Source of the DNA: MKSF01 sp037190225
Lineage (GTDB): Bacteria; Bacteroidota; Bacteroidia; Chitinophagales; Chitinophagaceae
Assembly: GCA_037190225.1 (NCBI GenBank)
Contig: JBBCJL010000007.1
Coordinates: 210,919-274,918, forward strand
Length of the DNA stretch: 64,000 bases
Direction: 5' to 3'
Made by a program: the position numbers and the translations under genes
Shown here: in pieces, positions 1 through 9,202 of the stretch
Layout of the letters: every line of letters begins with the position of its first letter
How positions within the stretch are numbered: the stretch's first letter is position 1
Notes under the pieces: generated by a model
The model's database searches: none
The model's input: only the letters and a program-made list of their open reading frames with translations
What the model was told of the DNA's origin: nothing

Positions 1-1
1 A

Positions 2-316
2 AACCTGACGGCAGAAAATGTGCTGCTGTACCGCCGGTGTATAGAGACCTACGAGAGCAATACTTTCGAAATAAAGAACGGCACTGCCTATATCAACGGT
101 CAGCCGGCCACGGAATATACCTTTAAGATGGATTATTACTGGGCGATGGGCGACAACCGGCACAATTCCCTGGATTCCCGTTTCTGGGGCTTCGTTCCGG
201 AAGATCACCTGGTAGGCAAAGCGTCCTTTGTGTGGTTCAGCACCAATAAAGGCGGGATCTTTGACGGCCTGCGCTGGGGACGCCTGTTCAGGAGCGTTAA
301 GACCCTGCAGCAATAA
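2..316 (+). CDS. lepB: Signal peptidase I, C-terminal part (runs off the left edge)
   Basis: The reading frame is already open at base 2, so this is the 3' end of a longer gene. The visible part holds the S26 family box with MGDNRHNSLDSR followed by GFVPEDHLVGKA, the conserved GDN..S.DSR..G.V segment near the end of type I signal peptidases. These membrane enzymes cut signal peptides from exported proteins. The catalytic Ser and Lys boxes would lie upstream of the window and cannot be checked. A GTG at base 20 is only an internal codon. A strong hairpin follows the gene. Confidence 0.9.
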   Translation, partial: NLTAENVLLYRRCIETYESNTFEIKNGTAYINGQPATEYTFKMDYYWAMGDNRHNSLDSRFWGFVPEDHLVGKASFVWFSTNKGGIFDGLRWGRLFRSVKTLQQ

Positions 317-375
317 CAGGACGGTAAGGGAGAGCCTGCAGGATTTCCCCGGTTTGCACAGATACTTAGTATATG

Positions 376-409
376 ACAAAGGGGCAGCTATTAATAGCTG
401 CCCCTTGTA
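376..409. terminator. Hairpin terminator between convergent genes
   Basis: A near-perfect inverted repeat (arms around AAGGGGCAGCTAT / ATAGCTGCCCCTT) lies between the stop codons of lepB and the convergent thioesterase gene. It is probably used from both sides. Confidence 0.8.
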
Positions 410-418
410 TTTGGTATC

Positions 419-967
419 TTATGTTGTGCCGCCTGCCTGGTGTGTCGTATTGTTCATAAATAAGGCTTTCAGCTCATTGGCGTCATCCGCCTTCATCTTG
501 CCGGCCAGGATCAGGCGTAGCTGCCGCCGTCTCAGTGCCCCGTTATACTTTTCTATTTCGCCGTCCGTTTCAGGAAGGAGAGGTAAAACGGTCTTGGGCC
601 TGCCGTTGGCGCCCAGGGCTACAAATGTCATATAGGCTTCGTTGCTCAGGTACCTGTCCCTGGTCTGGAGATCCTCGCCGTACACCTTCAGGTAGATCTC
701 CATAGAAGAATTGAAGGAGCGTGTCACCTGCGCCTCTATGGTGAGGAGATGTCCCAGCTTGATCGGGTTGGCAAAGGAAATATTATCTACGGAAGCGGTC
801 ACTACCTGGGCATTGCTGTGCTTCATAGCGGACAGGCCGCCTGCTATATCCATCCAGTACATTAATTTACCGCCCATCAGGTTCCCGAGAGTATTCGTAT
901 CATTGGGGAGAATCAGCTCACTCATCATCGTGTAGGATTCTGCTGCTTTTTTGCCGTCTGCGTGCAT
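419..967 (-). CDS. Acyl-CoA thioesterase (hotdog fold)
   Basis: A 182-residue cytosolic hotdog-fold enzyme predicted to hydrolyse acyl-CoA to free acid and CoA. The diagnostic segment is near the N-terminus, PNDTNTLGNLMGGKLM, with Asp and Gly residues typical of the YciA/BFIT thioesterase group, followed by the central helix stretch (MDIAGGLSAMKHS) and a strand containing SVDNISFANPIKLG. About 50 residues after the hotdog domain form a charged helical tail of no recognised function. Two further Met codons at residues 14-15 are possible starts, but the longer start keeps extra N-terminal sequence in frame. The true acyl substrate cannot be read from sequence. Confidence 0.85.
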   Translation of the reverse strand: MHADGKKAAESYTMMSELILPNDTNTLGNLMGGKLMYWMDIAGGLSAMKHSNAQVVTASVDNISFANPIKLGHLLTIEAQVTRSFNSSMEIYLKVYGEDLQTRDRYLSNEAYMTFVALGANGRPKTVLPLLPETDGEIEKYNGALRRRQLRLILAGKMKADDANELKALFMNNTTHQAGGTT

Positions 968-999
968 TGGTTTTAAATTGTATATATAGTTAGAGATTG

Positions 1000-2685
1000 T
1001 CAGTTATAAAGCATATAATGCTTCCGGCTGATGTTCCAGCGGAGACCGCCGTAAGCGATGGCGCCGCTGCTGTTCAGGCCTTTGGTATAGGTACCTCCCG
1101 CTTCCAGGAAGAAATTGGTGAACAGCTCATAGGCGATATTGCTGTTGATATAGGCGCCGGTATAGTGTTTCCGGTAGTCTATATGATGGTCGCTCATCCA
1201 CTCCTGGTAGGTCATATGGATATTGCTGCCGTTGTTGAAATGAACGGTGGGATTGATCCCCTTAAAGAAGCTGCCGATGGCATCTATATATATCCTGGCG
1301 TGGGGCTGGTAGCGAGCCCTGCCGATCACTTCGGTAAATCCGGCTCCCATAGGGTGGGCCAGCGGCTGGTTGTAATGGGTATGGTTCTGCGTCCTTTCGT
1401 CGGACTGGTACATAAAGGGAGACACGTAATTCACCTCCGCCTGCAGGTCCAGGTTGCTGAGGGTAAAGGCATTGAAATACCTGATGCCCAGCTGTGCCGC
1501 GAAAGCACTTTTAGCCGTGGGAACGGCCGCCTGGCTGAAGCTGATCCGGTCTGCCATTGCCTGGCCGTACAGCTGTACGCTGCGTGCCGGCAGGTATTTG
1601 AACTGGAGGCCCAGGCTGGTCTTCTGCTGCGCTTCCAGGGCTCTCATCAGGGTGTTGACATATATGACGGGGATCAGGTTGGTGAGCTTGAAATCGTTGG
1701 ACGCGCCATATATAGTGCTTTCAAAGAGGGCTATGTTCAGCCTGCTGCCGATGTTCCTGCTGACCTGGTGAAAGCTGGCATATTTACGTGGCAGCCTGTC
1801 ATCGTTGCCCAGTCCCGCAAAGTCGCCCACCAGCTCCTGGTAGAGATTGTCCACCTGGAAGCCGCCGATATTGGTCTGCAGCCTCAGGAAGGTGCCGGCT
1901 GCGGTCTCGTTGGACTGTACCAGGCTCCTGATGCCGTTGCCGATGAACTGCTTGTCATACCCGAATGCCAGCTTAAAATGCCGGGGGATGATATCCACCG
2001 TAAAATAGCCCCTTCCTACGAAGGCGTCAAAGGTGCCGTTGTCCAGCCTCCTGTAAAAATCGTTGCCGGGGAAGGATTTATACCGGGTCTCCCAATCGCC
2101 GACATTGGTAAAGGGGCGTTCCTGGTTGTCGCCCAGCAATGTATAAAAGCCGATACGGTTGGTGATCCTGCCCCTGATCTCTCCGCCGCGGAAATTGGTG
2201 AACGTATGCTGCCGGTTATTGCTTCCAGGGGTGATATCCATACCCGCATTCAGGTAAAGCACCGGGTTCACGGCCACGAAAAAATCATCGCTATGGTAAT
2301 GCAGCAGATTCTCCTTCGTGGTATAGAAATACCGGAGCACCGGCCTTTTGGAAGGTCTTGCCCCGTCCATGCCGGTGGCGTCTTCCGTCCATTCCCCGTT
2401 GATGCCTATGGCCCTGTCTATCTGGTACTGGTCCCTGCCGGAAAGGGTATATCTCCCGAACTGTATGGTAGCCCTTTTGATATGGTTAAAGAAATCTGCC
2501 CCGGTCTTCCTGCCGAGCGGGAGGTAGGAGCCGCCTTCTGCAGGGTTCAGCCTGCCGGAGATGGCTTCCAGCCGGTGGTACAGGTGATACTCTTCGCTGT
2601 TGAGCGGCATATAGGCATCCTGTCCCAGGAGCGGGGTGCAGCAGGAGGCCAGCAGCAGCGGCAGTAAATACAGTTTCCGTTTCAT
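1000..2685 (-). CDS. Outer-membrane beta-barrel protein, RemB/Wzi-like
   Basis: A 561-residue exported protein. The first ~21 residues form a signal peptide (MKRKLYLLPLLLASCCTPLLG); a cysteine at 15 could alternatively serve as a lipobox. The rest is rich in alternating aromatic/hydrophobic strands with short turns (FGRYTLSGRDQYQIDRA, FKLAFGYDKQFIGNG, AQLGIRYFNAF), as expected for a large outer-membrane barrel. Length and layout resemble the gliding protein RemB and capsule-assembly Wzi-like proteins of Bacteroidota; I place it there by general resemblance only. The C-terminus (GGLRWNISRKHYMLYN) is a plausible final barrel strand. It stands alone between the thioesterase and the ribosomal genes. 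Confidence 0.5.
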   Translation of the reverse strand: MKRKLYLLPLLLASCCTPLLGQDAYMPLNSEEYHLYHRLEAISGRLNPAEGGSYLPLGRKTGADFFNHIKRATIQFGRYTLSGRDQYQIDRAIGINGEWTEDATGMDGARPSKRPVLRYFYTTKENLLHYHSDDFFVAVNPVLYLNAGMDITPGSNNRQHTFTNFRGGEIRGRITNRIGFYTLLGDNQERPFTNVGDWETRYKSFPGNDFYRRLDNGTFDAFVGRGYFTVDIIPRHFKLAFGYDKQFIGNGIRSLVQSNETAAGTFLRLQTNIGGFQVDNLYQELVGDFAGLGNDDRLPRKYASFHQVSRNIGSRLNIALFESTIYGASNDFKLTNLIPVIYVNTLMRALEAQQKTSLGLQFKYLPARSVQLYGQAMADRISFSQAAVPTAKSAFAAQLGIRYFNAFTLSNLDLQAEVNYVSPFMYQSDERTQNHTHYNQPLAHPMGAGFTEVIGRARYQPHARIYIDAIGSFFKGINPTVHFNNGSNIHMTYQEWMSDHHIDYRKHYTGAYINSNIAYELFTNFFLEAGGTYTKGLNSSGAIAYGGLRWNISRKHYMLYN

Positions 2686-2890
2686 AGGTTACAAATTCGG
2701 GGTAAAAATACAATATATATCGCTACTAAAAATTCCGGCGGCCTTATGTGTGTTGTCCCGGAGGGGATTTTAAAATATTTTACAAATAAAAATTTTTATT
2801 TTGAAAAATTAATGTAATTTTGCCCTTCATAATTTTTAAGATTTAAGTGATTGCATTATTACAAGTACAGTAAAAAACCTCGACAAATAG

Positions 2891-2920
2891 TTGGTCATTA
2901 TAAAAAGAGTTGTAACTTTG
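2891..2920 (+). promoter_or_regulatory. Bacteroidota-type promoter of rpsL-rpsG
   Basis: TTG at 2891 is followed after 19 bases by TAACTTTG (2913-2920), matching the Bacteroidota -33 (TTG/TTTG) and -7 (TAnnTTTG) consensus. A second -7-like box, TAATTTTG, lies upstream at 2815-2822, so there may be tandem promoters. Confidence 0.75.
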
Positions 2921-2948
2921 CAGTCCAAAAAAAATTAAAGGAAAGAGA

Positions 2949-3329
2949 ATGCCTACTATTCAACAACTAGTTCGTAAAGGACGTACGCAAATCAAAGCTA
3001 AATCCAAATCTCCGGCATTGGACGAGTGTCCTCAGCGCAGAGGTGTTTGCACCCGTGTGTACACTACCACACCCAAAAAACCTAACTCTGCTTTACGTAA
3101 AGTGGCAAAAGTTAGATTGACTAACAAGACAGAAGTGATCGCTTATATTCCCGGTGAAGGACACAACCTGCAGGAGCACTCTATCGTGCTGATCCGCGGA
3201 GGTCGTGTGAAAGACTTACCAGGTGTACGTTACCATATCGTTCGTGGCGCATTGGATACTGCCGGTGTTAAAGATCGTAAGCAATCACGTTCCAAATACG
3301 GTACCAAGAAAGAAAAACCGAAAAAATAA
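2949..3329 (+). CDS. rpsL: 30S ribosomal protein S12
   Basis: The 126-residue protein matches S12 throughout: the basic N-terminus MPTIQQLVRKGR, the decoding-centre loop TPKKPNSALRKVAKVRL, and the GRVKDLPGVRYHIVRG segment. S12 sits at the A site and monitors codon-anticodon pairing. The two lysines at 43-44 and the second loop are wild type, so nothing suggests a streptomycin-resistance substitution. It is the first gene of a two-gene operon, 38 bases before rpsG. The usual partner fusA does not follow. Confidence 0.98.
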   Translation: MPTIQQLVRKGRTQIKAKSKSPALDECPQRRGVCTRVYTTTPKKPNSALRKVAKVRLTNKTEVIAYIPGEGHNLQEHSIVLIRGGRVKDLPGVRYHIVRGALDTAGVKDRKQSRSKYGTKKEKPKK

Positions 3330-3367
3330 TTAATAATATTTCCATATAATTAAAAAGCATACTCGTC

Positions 3368-3835
3368 ATGAGAAAGGCGCAAGCAAAGAAATTACCTTTG
3401 GCCCCAGATCCAAAGTTCAATGATAGACTGGTGACCCGTTTTGTTAACACAATGATGTGGGACGGTAAAAAAACAGTTGCATTCAATATATTCTATACAG
3501 CGATAGATAAAGTAGCTAATGCTACCGGTGAAGATGGCTATGAAGTATGGAAAAAAGCATTACAGAACGTAACTCCTGCCGTAGAGGTAAGAAGCCGTCG
3601 TATCGGTGGTGCCACTTTCCAGATCCCTTCAGAGGTTCGTGCTGACAGGAAGATATCCTTAAGCATGAAATGGCTGATCCGCTATAGCCGTGACCGTAAC
3701 GGTAAGACCATGGCAGACAAGCTGTCCAATGAAATCATCGCAGCTTCCAAAGGTGAAGGCGGCGCTTTCAAAAAGAAAGAGGATACACACCGTATGGCCG
3801 AAGCGAATAAAGCATTCTCCCACTTCAAGATTTAA
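3368..3835 (+). CDS. rpsG: 30S ribosomal protein S7
   Basis: A 155-residue protein with the S7 hallmarks: MRKAQAKKLPLAPDPKF, the VTRFVNTMMWDGKKTVA helix, and the RSRRIGGATFQIPSEVR beta-hairpin that contacts 16S rRNA. S7 nucleates assembly of the 3' domain of the small subunit and lies by the E site. It is co-transcribed with rpsL. A strong terminator follows, so the str operon of this organism appears split, with fusA elsewhere. Confidence 0.98.
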   Translation: MRKAQAKKLPLAPDPKFNDRLVTRFVNTMMWDGKKTVAFNIFYTAIDKVANATGEDGYEVWKKALQNVTPAVEVRSRRIGGATFQIPSEVRADRKISLSMKWLIRYSRDRNGKTMADKLSNEIIAASKGEGGAFKKKEDTHRMAEANKAFSHFKI

Positions 3836-3863
3836 CAGACCTCATTCAGATATATTTAATTTT

Positions 3864-3894
3864 CTGCCTCTGTCGTAAGATAGAGGCAGTTTTT
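3864..3894 (+). terminator. Rho-independent terminator after rpsG
   Basis: CTGCCTCT pairs with AGAGGCAG and is followed by TTTTT, 28 bases after the rpsG stop codon. It ends the two-gene ribosomal operon. Confidence 0.85.
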
Positions 3895-3950
3895 GCGTTA
3901 GGGGTCCTACAATTAACAATTGTTACATACTATGCCGTTAAAAATTACGT

Positions 3951-3958
3951 TAATTTTG
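3951..3958 (+). promoter_or_regulatory. -7 box (TAATTTTG) before porU
   Basis: TAATTTTG fits TAnnTTTG and lies about 47 bases before the porU start. No clear -33 TTTG is seen at the expected spacing. Confidence 0.5.
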
Positions 3959-4004
3959 ATGATAGCGTGTAGACGGTACATGCTAAATCTGAAAAGTAAT
4001 ATCT

Positions 4005-7000
4005 ATGAATAAATTTTTTAGCCGTATTGTTCTTGTTTCCGGCCTGGCGCTGGGCAGCATATCTGTATGGGCGCAGCAGTCCGCGGTGATCACCATGGAT
4101 TTTGATGCGGCAGCCACAGAGGACGGCTTTATCTATAAAAAAATAAAGCTTCAGCGTAGCAGCATTCCGCATATCACGCTTGAGAATATCCGGACAGCCA
4201 AAGCCGTCCTCCCGGCGGGCAGCGGCAATGCCTTTCCCAATTCCTTCGAGCCGGATGTTGCCGTTGCCATAGAGCGCAAGGTACCTTATGCTATCCTGAA
4301 ATTTCCCAGGCAGGCCAGGATCAATAACAAGATCGTGACCCTGGAATCGGCAGATATAAAGTACACGGAGGAGCCCGCCGGCAGCAGGGATGTTCGCCAG
4401 CGTCCCACGTTCGCGGACAATTCCGTACTGGCTACAGGTACCTGGTATAAGATAGCGGTGAAGAACAGGGGCGTTCAGAAGCTGGATTATAACTTTTTCA
4501 GTACGCTGGGCATTAACATGTCCCAGGTGAATCCTGCCAACATCCGCATATACGGCAACGGCGGAAAAATGATGAGCGAGAAGGCCGGCAGCAGCGATAA
4601 TTATGACGACCTGAACGAAAACGCTATCTGGGTCAGCACGACAGGATCCGCTTTCACATCGGGCGATTATGTCCTGTTCTATGCCGATGGCCCGACAAAA
4701 TGGTCCTATGAAAGCACTTCCAATACATTTGTCCATACATCAAATATTTACGAGGATTATAGCTATTATTTCGTCAATGTGGATCTGGGACCCGGAAAAC
4801 GGATCGGAACGCTCAGCCCCTCCGCCACGCCGGTAGCAACGGTTACGGATTTTGACAACTACTGGCTGCAGGACAGGGACAGCTTTTCCGCTTCCGCCCT
4901 GGGAAGGGTATGGTGGGACAAGCTTTTCTTTACCAATGTTTCCTCCTCCCTTACACAATCCATAGCAGCAGGTCTTTATGAGCCTGCCGGCGATGTATCC
5001 TATAAGACCCTGGTGGGCCATGAAAATACGGGACCGGGTATGTTTACCCTCCGGCTTAACAATACCAATATCAATGACAGGAGCCTGAACGCCCTGACCA
5101 GCGAATACCAGTATTATACGGACGGAACGCTGACGGGCACCGTTATGCCGGCTTCCGCTAACCTCAATTTTCAATATACTTACAGCAGCAGCACTACAGG
5201 CAAGGCATTCGTGGACTACCTGCAGCTCAACTATAAAAGCCGGCTTCGCTTCAACGGCACACAGCTGAATTTCCGGAATCTTTCCGTAGCGAACCTGGGA
5301 CTGAACAACTTTGCCCAGTACAGGCTGGATAATGTGTCCGGTAATGTGACGGTATGGGATATCACCGATCCGTTCAACATTGTGCAGGTGAACGGCACCG
5401 CTTCGGGAGGGCAATATACCTTCCTGGCGGAAGGCAATATGCTCCGGGAGTTTATCGCCTTCAACGGTTCCTCTTACCATACGCCCGTGGCTTCCGGCCG
5501 GGTGGACAACCAGGACCTGCATGGCCTGGGCTATAGGGACCTGGTCATTATAACCCATCCCTCGCTGCTGAACAGCGCCAGGGAATTCGCCGATTACAAG
5601 AAAAGCGCCTTTGGCCAGAGCGTGGAAGTAGTGACCGTCAACCAGATCTATAATGAATTTTCCTCCGGCGGGCAGGATATAGTAGGTATCCGGAACTTTA
5701 TCAAAATGTTCTATGACAGGGCCACTTCAGAAGCGGAGATCCCTAAAGGCTTCCTGCTGTATGGTAACGGCTCCTATGACTTTAAGGACAGGATCAGCAA
5801 CAATACCAATTTTGTGCCGGCTTTCCAGTCCGTGGAATCCAGCAGCAATGATTATGCCTTTACCTCGGATGACTTCTATGCCCTGCTGGATGACGGCGAG
5901 GATATCAACAGCAGGAATTCCCTGAGCATGCCCATACTGGATGTGAGCGTGGGAAGGCTGCCTGTCAATAACGAGGAAGAAGGCCGTATATTGCTGGATA
6001 AATACAGGAAGTACCACAGTCCTGAATCATTTGGCGCCTGGAAGAACAATGTCACTTTCGTAGCAGATGATAAGGACCTCGGGTTTGCAAACCCTACGGG
6101 AGGTATGAACCACCTGGATGACTGTGAGTATGCCAACAGCTATTTCCTGAACAATAACCTGAATTACAGCCTGCATAAGATATACGCGGATGCCTACAGC
6201 AAGAAGCAGACCTCCAGCGGGTCGCGTTTCCCTGATGTCAATAAGGCCATCAATGACCAGATATTCGCCGGGACCCTTTATATGAGCTACAGCGGGCACG
6301 GCAGTCCCCAGCGCTGGGCGCACGAGGCTATTCTCACTGCCGCCGATTACGACAGGTGGAATAATAGCAACAAACTGCCCCTGCTGTTTACCGGTACCTG
6401 CGATTTCAGCCGCTTTGACCAGCCGGGCATACGCTCTGCGGGGGTGCAGCTCCTGAAAAAGGCCAACGGGGGCGCCATTGCTCTGATATCCACTACCCAG
6501 ATCGTATATTCCACCGGTAATAAGCTGATCTCCAAAAGCCTGGTGGACCACCTGTTCACCCGGGGCCAGGATGGCAGATACAGCACCATAGGAGACGCCT
6601 TCAGGCTGGCTAAGAATGAGAATCCCAACAGCATCAGCAACAGCTTCAGGTATGCCCTGCTAGGCGACCCGACCATGCATTTGCAGATACCCGTAAATAA
6701 AGTGATCACAGACAGGATATACAACGTCAGCACCGGGACGGAAATAGAGACGGATACGATGAGCGCGCTGGGTAAATATATCATAGAGGGGCATATAGCA
6801 GACTGGGAAGATAACGATCTCAGCGGCTTTAACGGGACCGTATATATTTCCATCTATGACAAGGCGGTCAACCTGCAGACCCTGCCCAATGAAAAAATGC
6901 CCACCCCTTATTTCACGGTTCAGAACAATGTGCTGGCCAGGGTGATCGCTACCGTTACCAACGGCAAATTCAAAACCCAGTTCCTGCTGCCTAAAGATAT

Positions 7001-7781
7001 CATCTATGATTTCGGCAGCGGCAAAATAGGCTATTACGCACATTCCGACCGTGAGGAAGCTAAAGGCTTTGATACCTCTTTCGTTATAGGCGGCCTGGAT
7101 CCCAATGCGCAGGATAACGATGGCACGGGACCGGTAGTGAAGCCGTTCATTGACAATAATAAGTTCAGGAACGGCGGCGTAGTGGGCGAGAATCCTATGC
7201 TGTATGTGGAATTGTATGATGACAACGGGATCAATGTTTCCGGCAGCTCGCTGGGTCATGACCTGGTGGCCATACTGGACGAGGATGAAAGCAACCCGTA
7301 CGTGATGAATGCCTATTACAATACTTACCCCAACGATTATCAGAACGGCTATGTGAATTTCCAGTTCTATCATTTACCGGAAGGGAAGCATACGATCAAG
7401 GTGAGGGCCTGGGATATTTTCAATAATTCGGGGGAAGGCATGGTTACCTTTGAGGTGGTGAATCCCGGAAAGGGCTTTATCGGCGAGATCTTCAACTATC
7501 CCAATCCTTTCAGCCTGACCACTCATTTCGTGATCCAGCACAACCAGGAGGGTAAGGAGCTGGATATACAGATCCGGATCTACAGTCCTTCCGGCAGGCT
7601 GGTAGGATATGCGGAGAAAAATATCCTGGCCGAGGGCAACAGGACCGAAATCCCATGGGATGCCACCACTGTTGACGGCAGGCCGCTGGAGGCCGGTATT
7701 TATTTTTACCGCGTGGATATCCATACCGAAGACGGCAAAAGCGCCTATGCCAATCAGAAATTAGTGTATTTACCCCAGTAA
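4005..7781 (+). CDS. porU: Type IX secretion system sortase PorU (C25 family peptidase)
   Basis: A 1258-residue exported cysteine peptidase of the T9SS. PorU removes the C-terminal sorting signal of cargo at the cell surface and attaches the cargo to lipopolysaccharide. The signal peptide ends near WAQQ (residues ~23-26). The catalytic His is H765 in YSGHGSPQRW and the catalytic Cys is C799 in TGTCDFSRFD; both are intact. Preceding blocks (LVIITHPSLLNSAREFADYK, FLLYGNGSYDFKD) are typical of the family. The last ~90 residues (FNYPNPFS...GRLVGYAEKN...GIYFYRVDI) form a type A sorting domain, so PorU is itself a T9SS client, as known in Porphyromonas gingivalis. It is followed by porV, its shuttle partner. 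Confidence 0.95.
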   Translation: MNKFFSRIVLVSGLALGSISVWAQQSAVITMDFDAAATEDGFIYKKIKLQRSSIPHITLENIRTAKAVLPAGSGNAFPNSFEPDVAVAIERKVPYAILKFPRQARINNKIVTLESADIKYTEEPAGSRDVRQRPTFADNSVLATGTWYKIAVKNRGVQKLDYNFFSTLGINMSQVNPANIRIYGNGGKMMSEKAGSSDNYDDLNENAIWVSTTGSAFTSGDYVLFYADGPTKWSYESTSNTFVHTSNIYEDYSYYFVNVDLGPGKRIGTLSPSATPVATVTDFDNYWLQDRDSFSASALGRVWWDKLFFTNVSSSLTQSIAAGLYEPAGDVSYKTLVGHENTGPGMFTLRLNNTNINDRSLNALTSEYQYYTDGTLTGTVMPASANLNFQYTYSSSTTGKAFVDYLQLNYKSRLRFNGTQLNFRNLSVANLGLNNFAQYRLDNVSGNVTVWDITDPFNIVQVNGTASGGQYTFLAEGNMLREFIAFNGSSYHTPVASGRVDNQDLHGLGYRDLVIITHPSLLNSAREFADYKKSAFGQSVEVVTVNQIYNEFSSGGQDIVGIRNFIKMFYDRATSEAEIPKGFLLYGNGSYDFKDRISNNTNFVPAFQSVESSSNDYAFTSDDFYALLDDGEDINSRNSLSMPILDVSVGRLPVNNEEEGRILLDKYRKYHSPESFGAWKNNVTFVADDKDLGFANPTGGMNHLDDCEYANSYFLNNNLNYSLHKIYADAYSKKQTSSGSRFPDVNKAINDQIFAGTLYMSYSGHGSPQRWAHEAILTAADYDRWNNSNKLPLLFTGTCDFSRFDQPGIRSAGVQLLKKANGGAIALISTTQIVYSTGNKLISKSLVDHLFTRGQDGRYSTIGDAFRLAKNENPNSISNSFRYALLGDPTMHLQIPVNKVITDRIYNVSTGTEIETDTMSALGKYIIEGHIADWEDNDLSGFNGTVYISIYDKAVNLQTLPNEKMPTPYFTVQNNVLARVIATVTNGKFKTQFLLPKDIIYDFGSGKIGYYAHSDREEAKGFDTSFVIGGLDPNAQDNDGTGPVVKPFIDNNKFRNGGVVGENPMLYVELYDDNGINVSGSSLGHDLVAILDEDESNPYVMNAYYNTYPNDYQNGYVNFQFYHLPEGKHTIKVRAWDIFNNSGEGMVTFEVVNPGKGFIGEIFNYPNPFSLTTHFVIQHNQEGKELDIQIRIYSPSGRLVGYAEKNILAEGNRTEIPWDATTVDGRPLEAGIYFYRVDIHTEDGKSAYANQKLVYLPQ

Positions 7782-7826
7782 TCCGGGGTAAATACATTTT
7801 TATACGGAAATAACCATAATAATTAA

Positions 7827-7834
7827 TATCTTTG
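7827..7834 (+). promoter_or_regulatory. -7 box (TATCTTTG) before porV
   Basis: TATCTTTG matches TAnnTTTG about 100 bases upstream of the porV start. It suggests that porV has its own promoter with a long A/T-rich leader. Confidence 0.5.
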
Positions 7835-7934
7835 CCCGTTGTACAAACGTATGTACAGAAGTAATACAGAAAGCCTATAGAACATTTAATACATTTTTTA
7901 ATTAAAAAACTTTTATTTAATCAAATTAATAATA

Positions 7935-9107
7935 ATGGCTAAGAAAATTGCTATTGCTGGTATTTCCTTATTAAGTTGTCTGGCTTTATCTGAAGTTACA
8001 TTAGGTCAAAATATTGATGGTAGGGTGGGTGCAGCAAGCCCTGCTGTACCTTTTTTAAGGATTTCCCCGGATTCCAGGGCCGGTGCTATGGGGGATGCGG
8101 GAATTGCTACAAGTCCTGATGCCAACGCACAATACTGGAATGTGGGTAAGATCGTGAAGAACGAAAATGATTTTGGTCTCTCTCTCTCTTTTATTCCGTG
8201 GCTGCGCCAGCTGCAGATAGATGATATGTTCGTAGGCTACCTGTCAGGCTACTATAAATTCGGCAAGGAAAAAAATCAGGCGCTCAGCGCTTCTATGAGA
8301 TATTTCAATCTCGGTGATATCCAGTACACAGATATTCACGGTACCCCGCAAAACGTGGGAAGTCCCCGGGAAATGTCCTTTGATGTAGGCTACTCCAGGA
8401 GCCTGTCAGAATACCTGTCCCTGGGTGTCAGCCTGAGGTACATCTATTCCAATATCGCGCAGGGTGCCAATATGCAGAATACCATATATACCCCCGGCAA
8501 TGCCTTTGCGGGAGACCTGGGACTGTATTATTCCAAAACTACCGAACAGTCTGAAGATGTGAAAAGCACTTTCAGCGCCGGTGCGGTACTGTCCAATATC
8601 GGTTCCAAGATCTCCTATTCCGGTCTCCGGCAGGATTATATTCCTACCAACCTGGGTATAGGGGCTGCTTATACCTACCAGATGGATGCGTATAATAAAG
8701 TGACCGGTACGGTAGACCTGAATAAGCTGCTTATTCCTTCCGCTGTGTATAAGAACGGCCAGTGGAATCGTCCTGATATATCCGTAGTGAACGGTATCAT
8801 GAAATCCTTTACCCAGGCCCCTGAATTTTACGGTACCGTGGTCTCTCTGGGTGCGGAGTACTGGTATATGAACCAGTTCGCAGTAAGGGCCGGTTATTTT
8901 TACGAAGCCCCGGGCAATGGTGCGCGCCAGTATTTCACCTGCGGATTGGGTGTGCGGTATAATGCCTTCGGACTGGACTTCTCTTATCTGGTTCCGGCTG
9001 TGATCAACTCCGGTAAAAACCCCAGCCTGGTGACCAATCCACTGGCCAATACCCTGAGATTTACGCTGACCTTTAACTTTAACCAGGCAGGTACACCAAA
9101 AGGATAG
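7935..9107 (+). CDS. porV: Type IX secretion system outer-membrane protein PorV (LptO)
   Basis: A 390-residue outer-membrane barrel with an N-terminal signal peptide (MAKKIAIAGISLLSCLALSEV). The conserved start of the mature protein, VPFLRISPDSRAGAMGDAGIATSPDANAQYWN split across residues ~36-67, is diagnostic of PorV. FadL-like strands continue to the C-terminal NTLRFTLTFNF. PorV collects cargo from the translocon and delivers it to the PorU sortase. It lies 153 bases after porU and is followed by a perfect 17-bp hairpin. Confidence 0.95.
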   Translation: MAKKIAIAGISLLSCLALSEVTLGQNIDGRVGAASPAVPFLRISPDSRAGAMGDAGIATSPDANAQYWNVGKIVKNENDFGLSLSFIPWLRQLQIDDMFVGYLSGYYKFGKEKNQALSASMRYFNLGDIQYTDIHGTPQNVGSPREMSFDVGYSRSLSEYLSLGVSLRYIYSNIAQGANMQNTIYTPGNAFAGDLGLYYSKTTEQSEDVKSTFSAGAVLSNIGSKISYSGLRQDYIPTNLGIGAAYTYQMDAYNKVTGTVDLNKLLIPSAVYKNGQWNRPDISVVNGIMKSFTQAPEFYGTVVSLGAEYWYMNQFAVRAGYFYEAPGNGARQYFTCGLGVRYNAFGLDFSYLVPAVINSGKNPSLVTNPLANTLRFTLTFNFNQAGTPKG

Positions 9108-9130
9108 TACCTTATTATAGATTTATTCAC

Positions 9131-9177
9131 TTTCAGACCTCTTTTACACTGTTATATCCGGTAAAAGAGGTCTGAAA
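9131..9177 (+). terminator. Terminator after porV
   Basis: A perfect 17-bp stem (TTTCAGACCTCTTTTAC / GTAAAAGAGGTCTGAAA) with a 13-base loop, followed by TTTTAT. Confidence 0.85.
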
Positions 9178-9202
9178 TTTTATACAACCTGTTTACATAT
9201 TT

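Noticed and set aside
997..2667. A 556-codon open frame on the + strand, antisense to the outer-membrane barrel gene
   Set aside because: The minus-strand frame has a signal peptide and barrel-like strands. The + frame shows no domain and is a shadow of a GC-rich gene.
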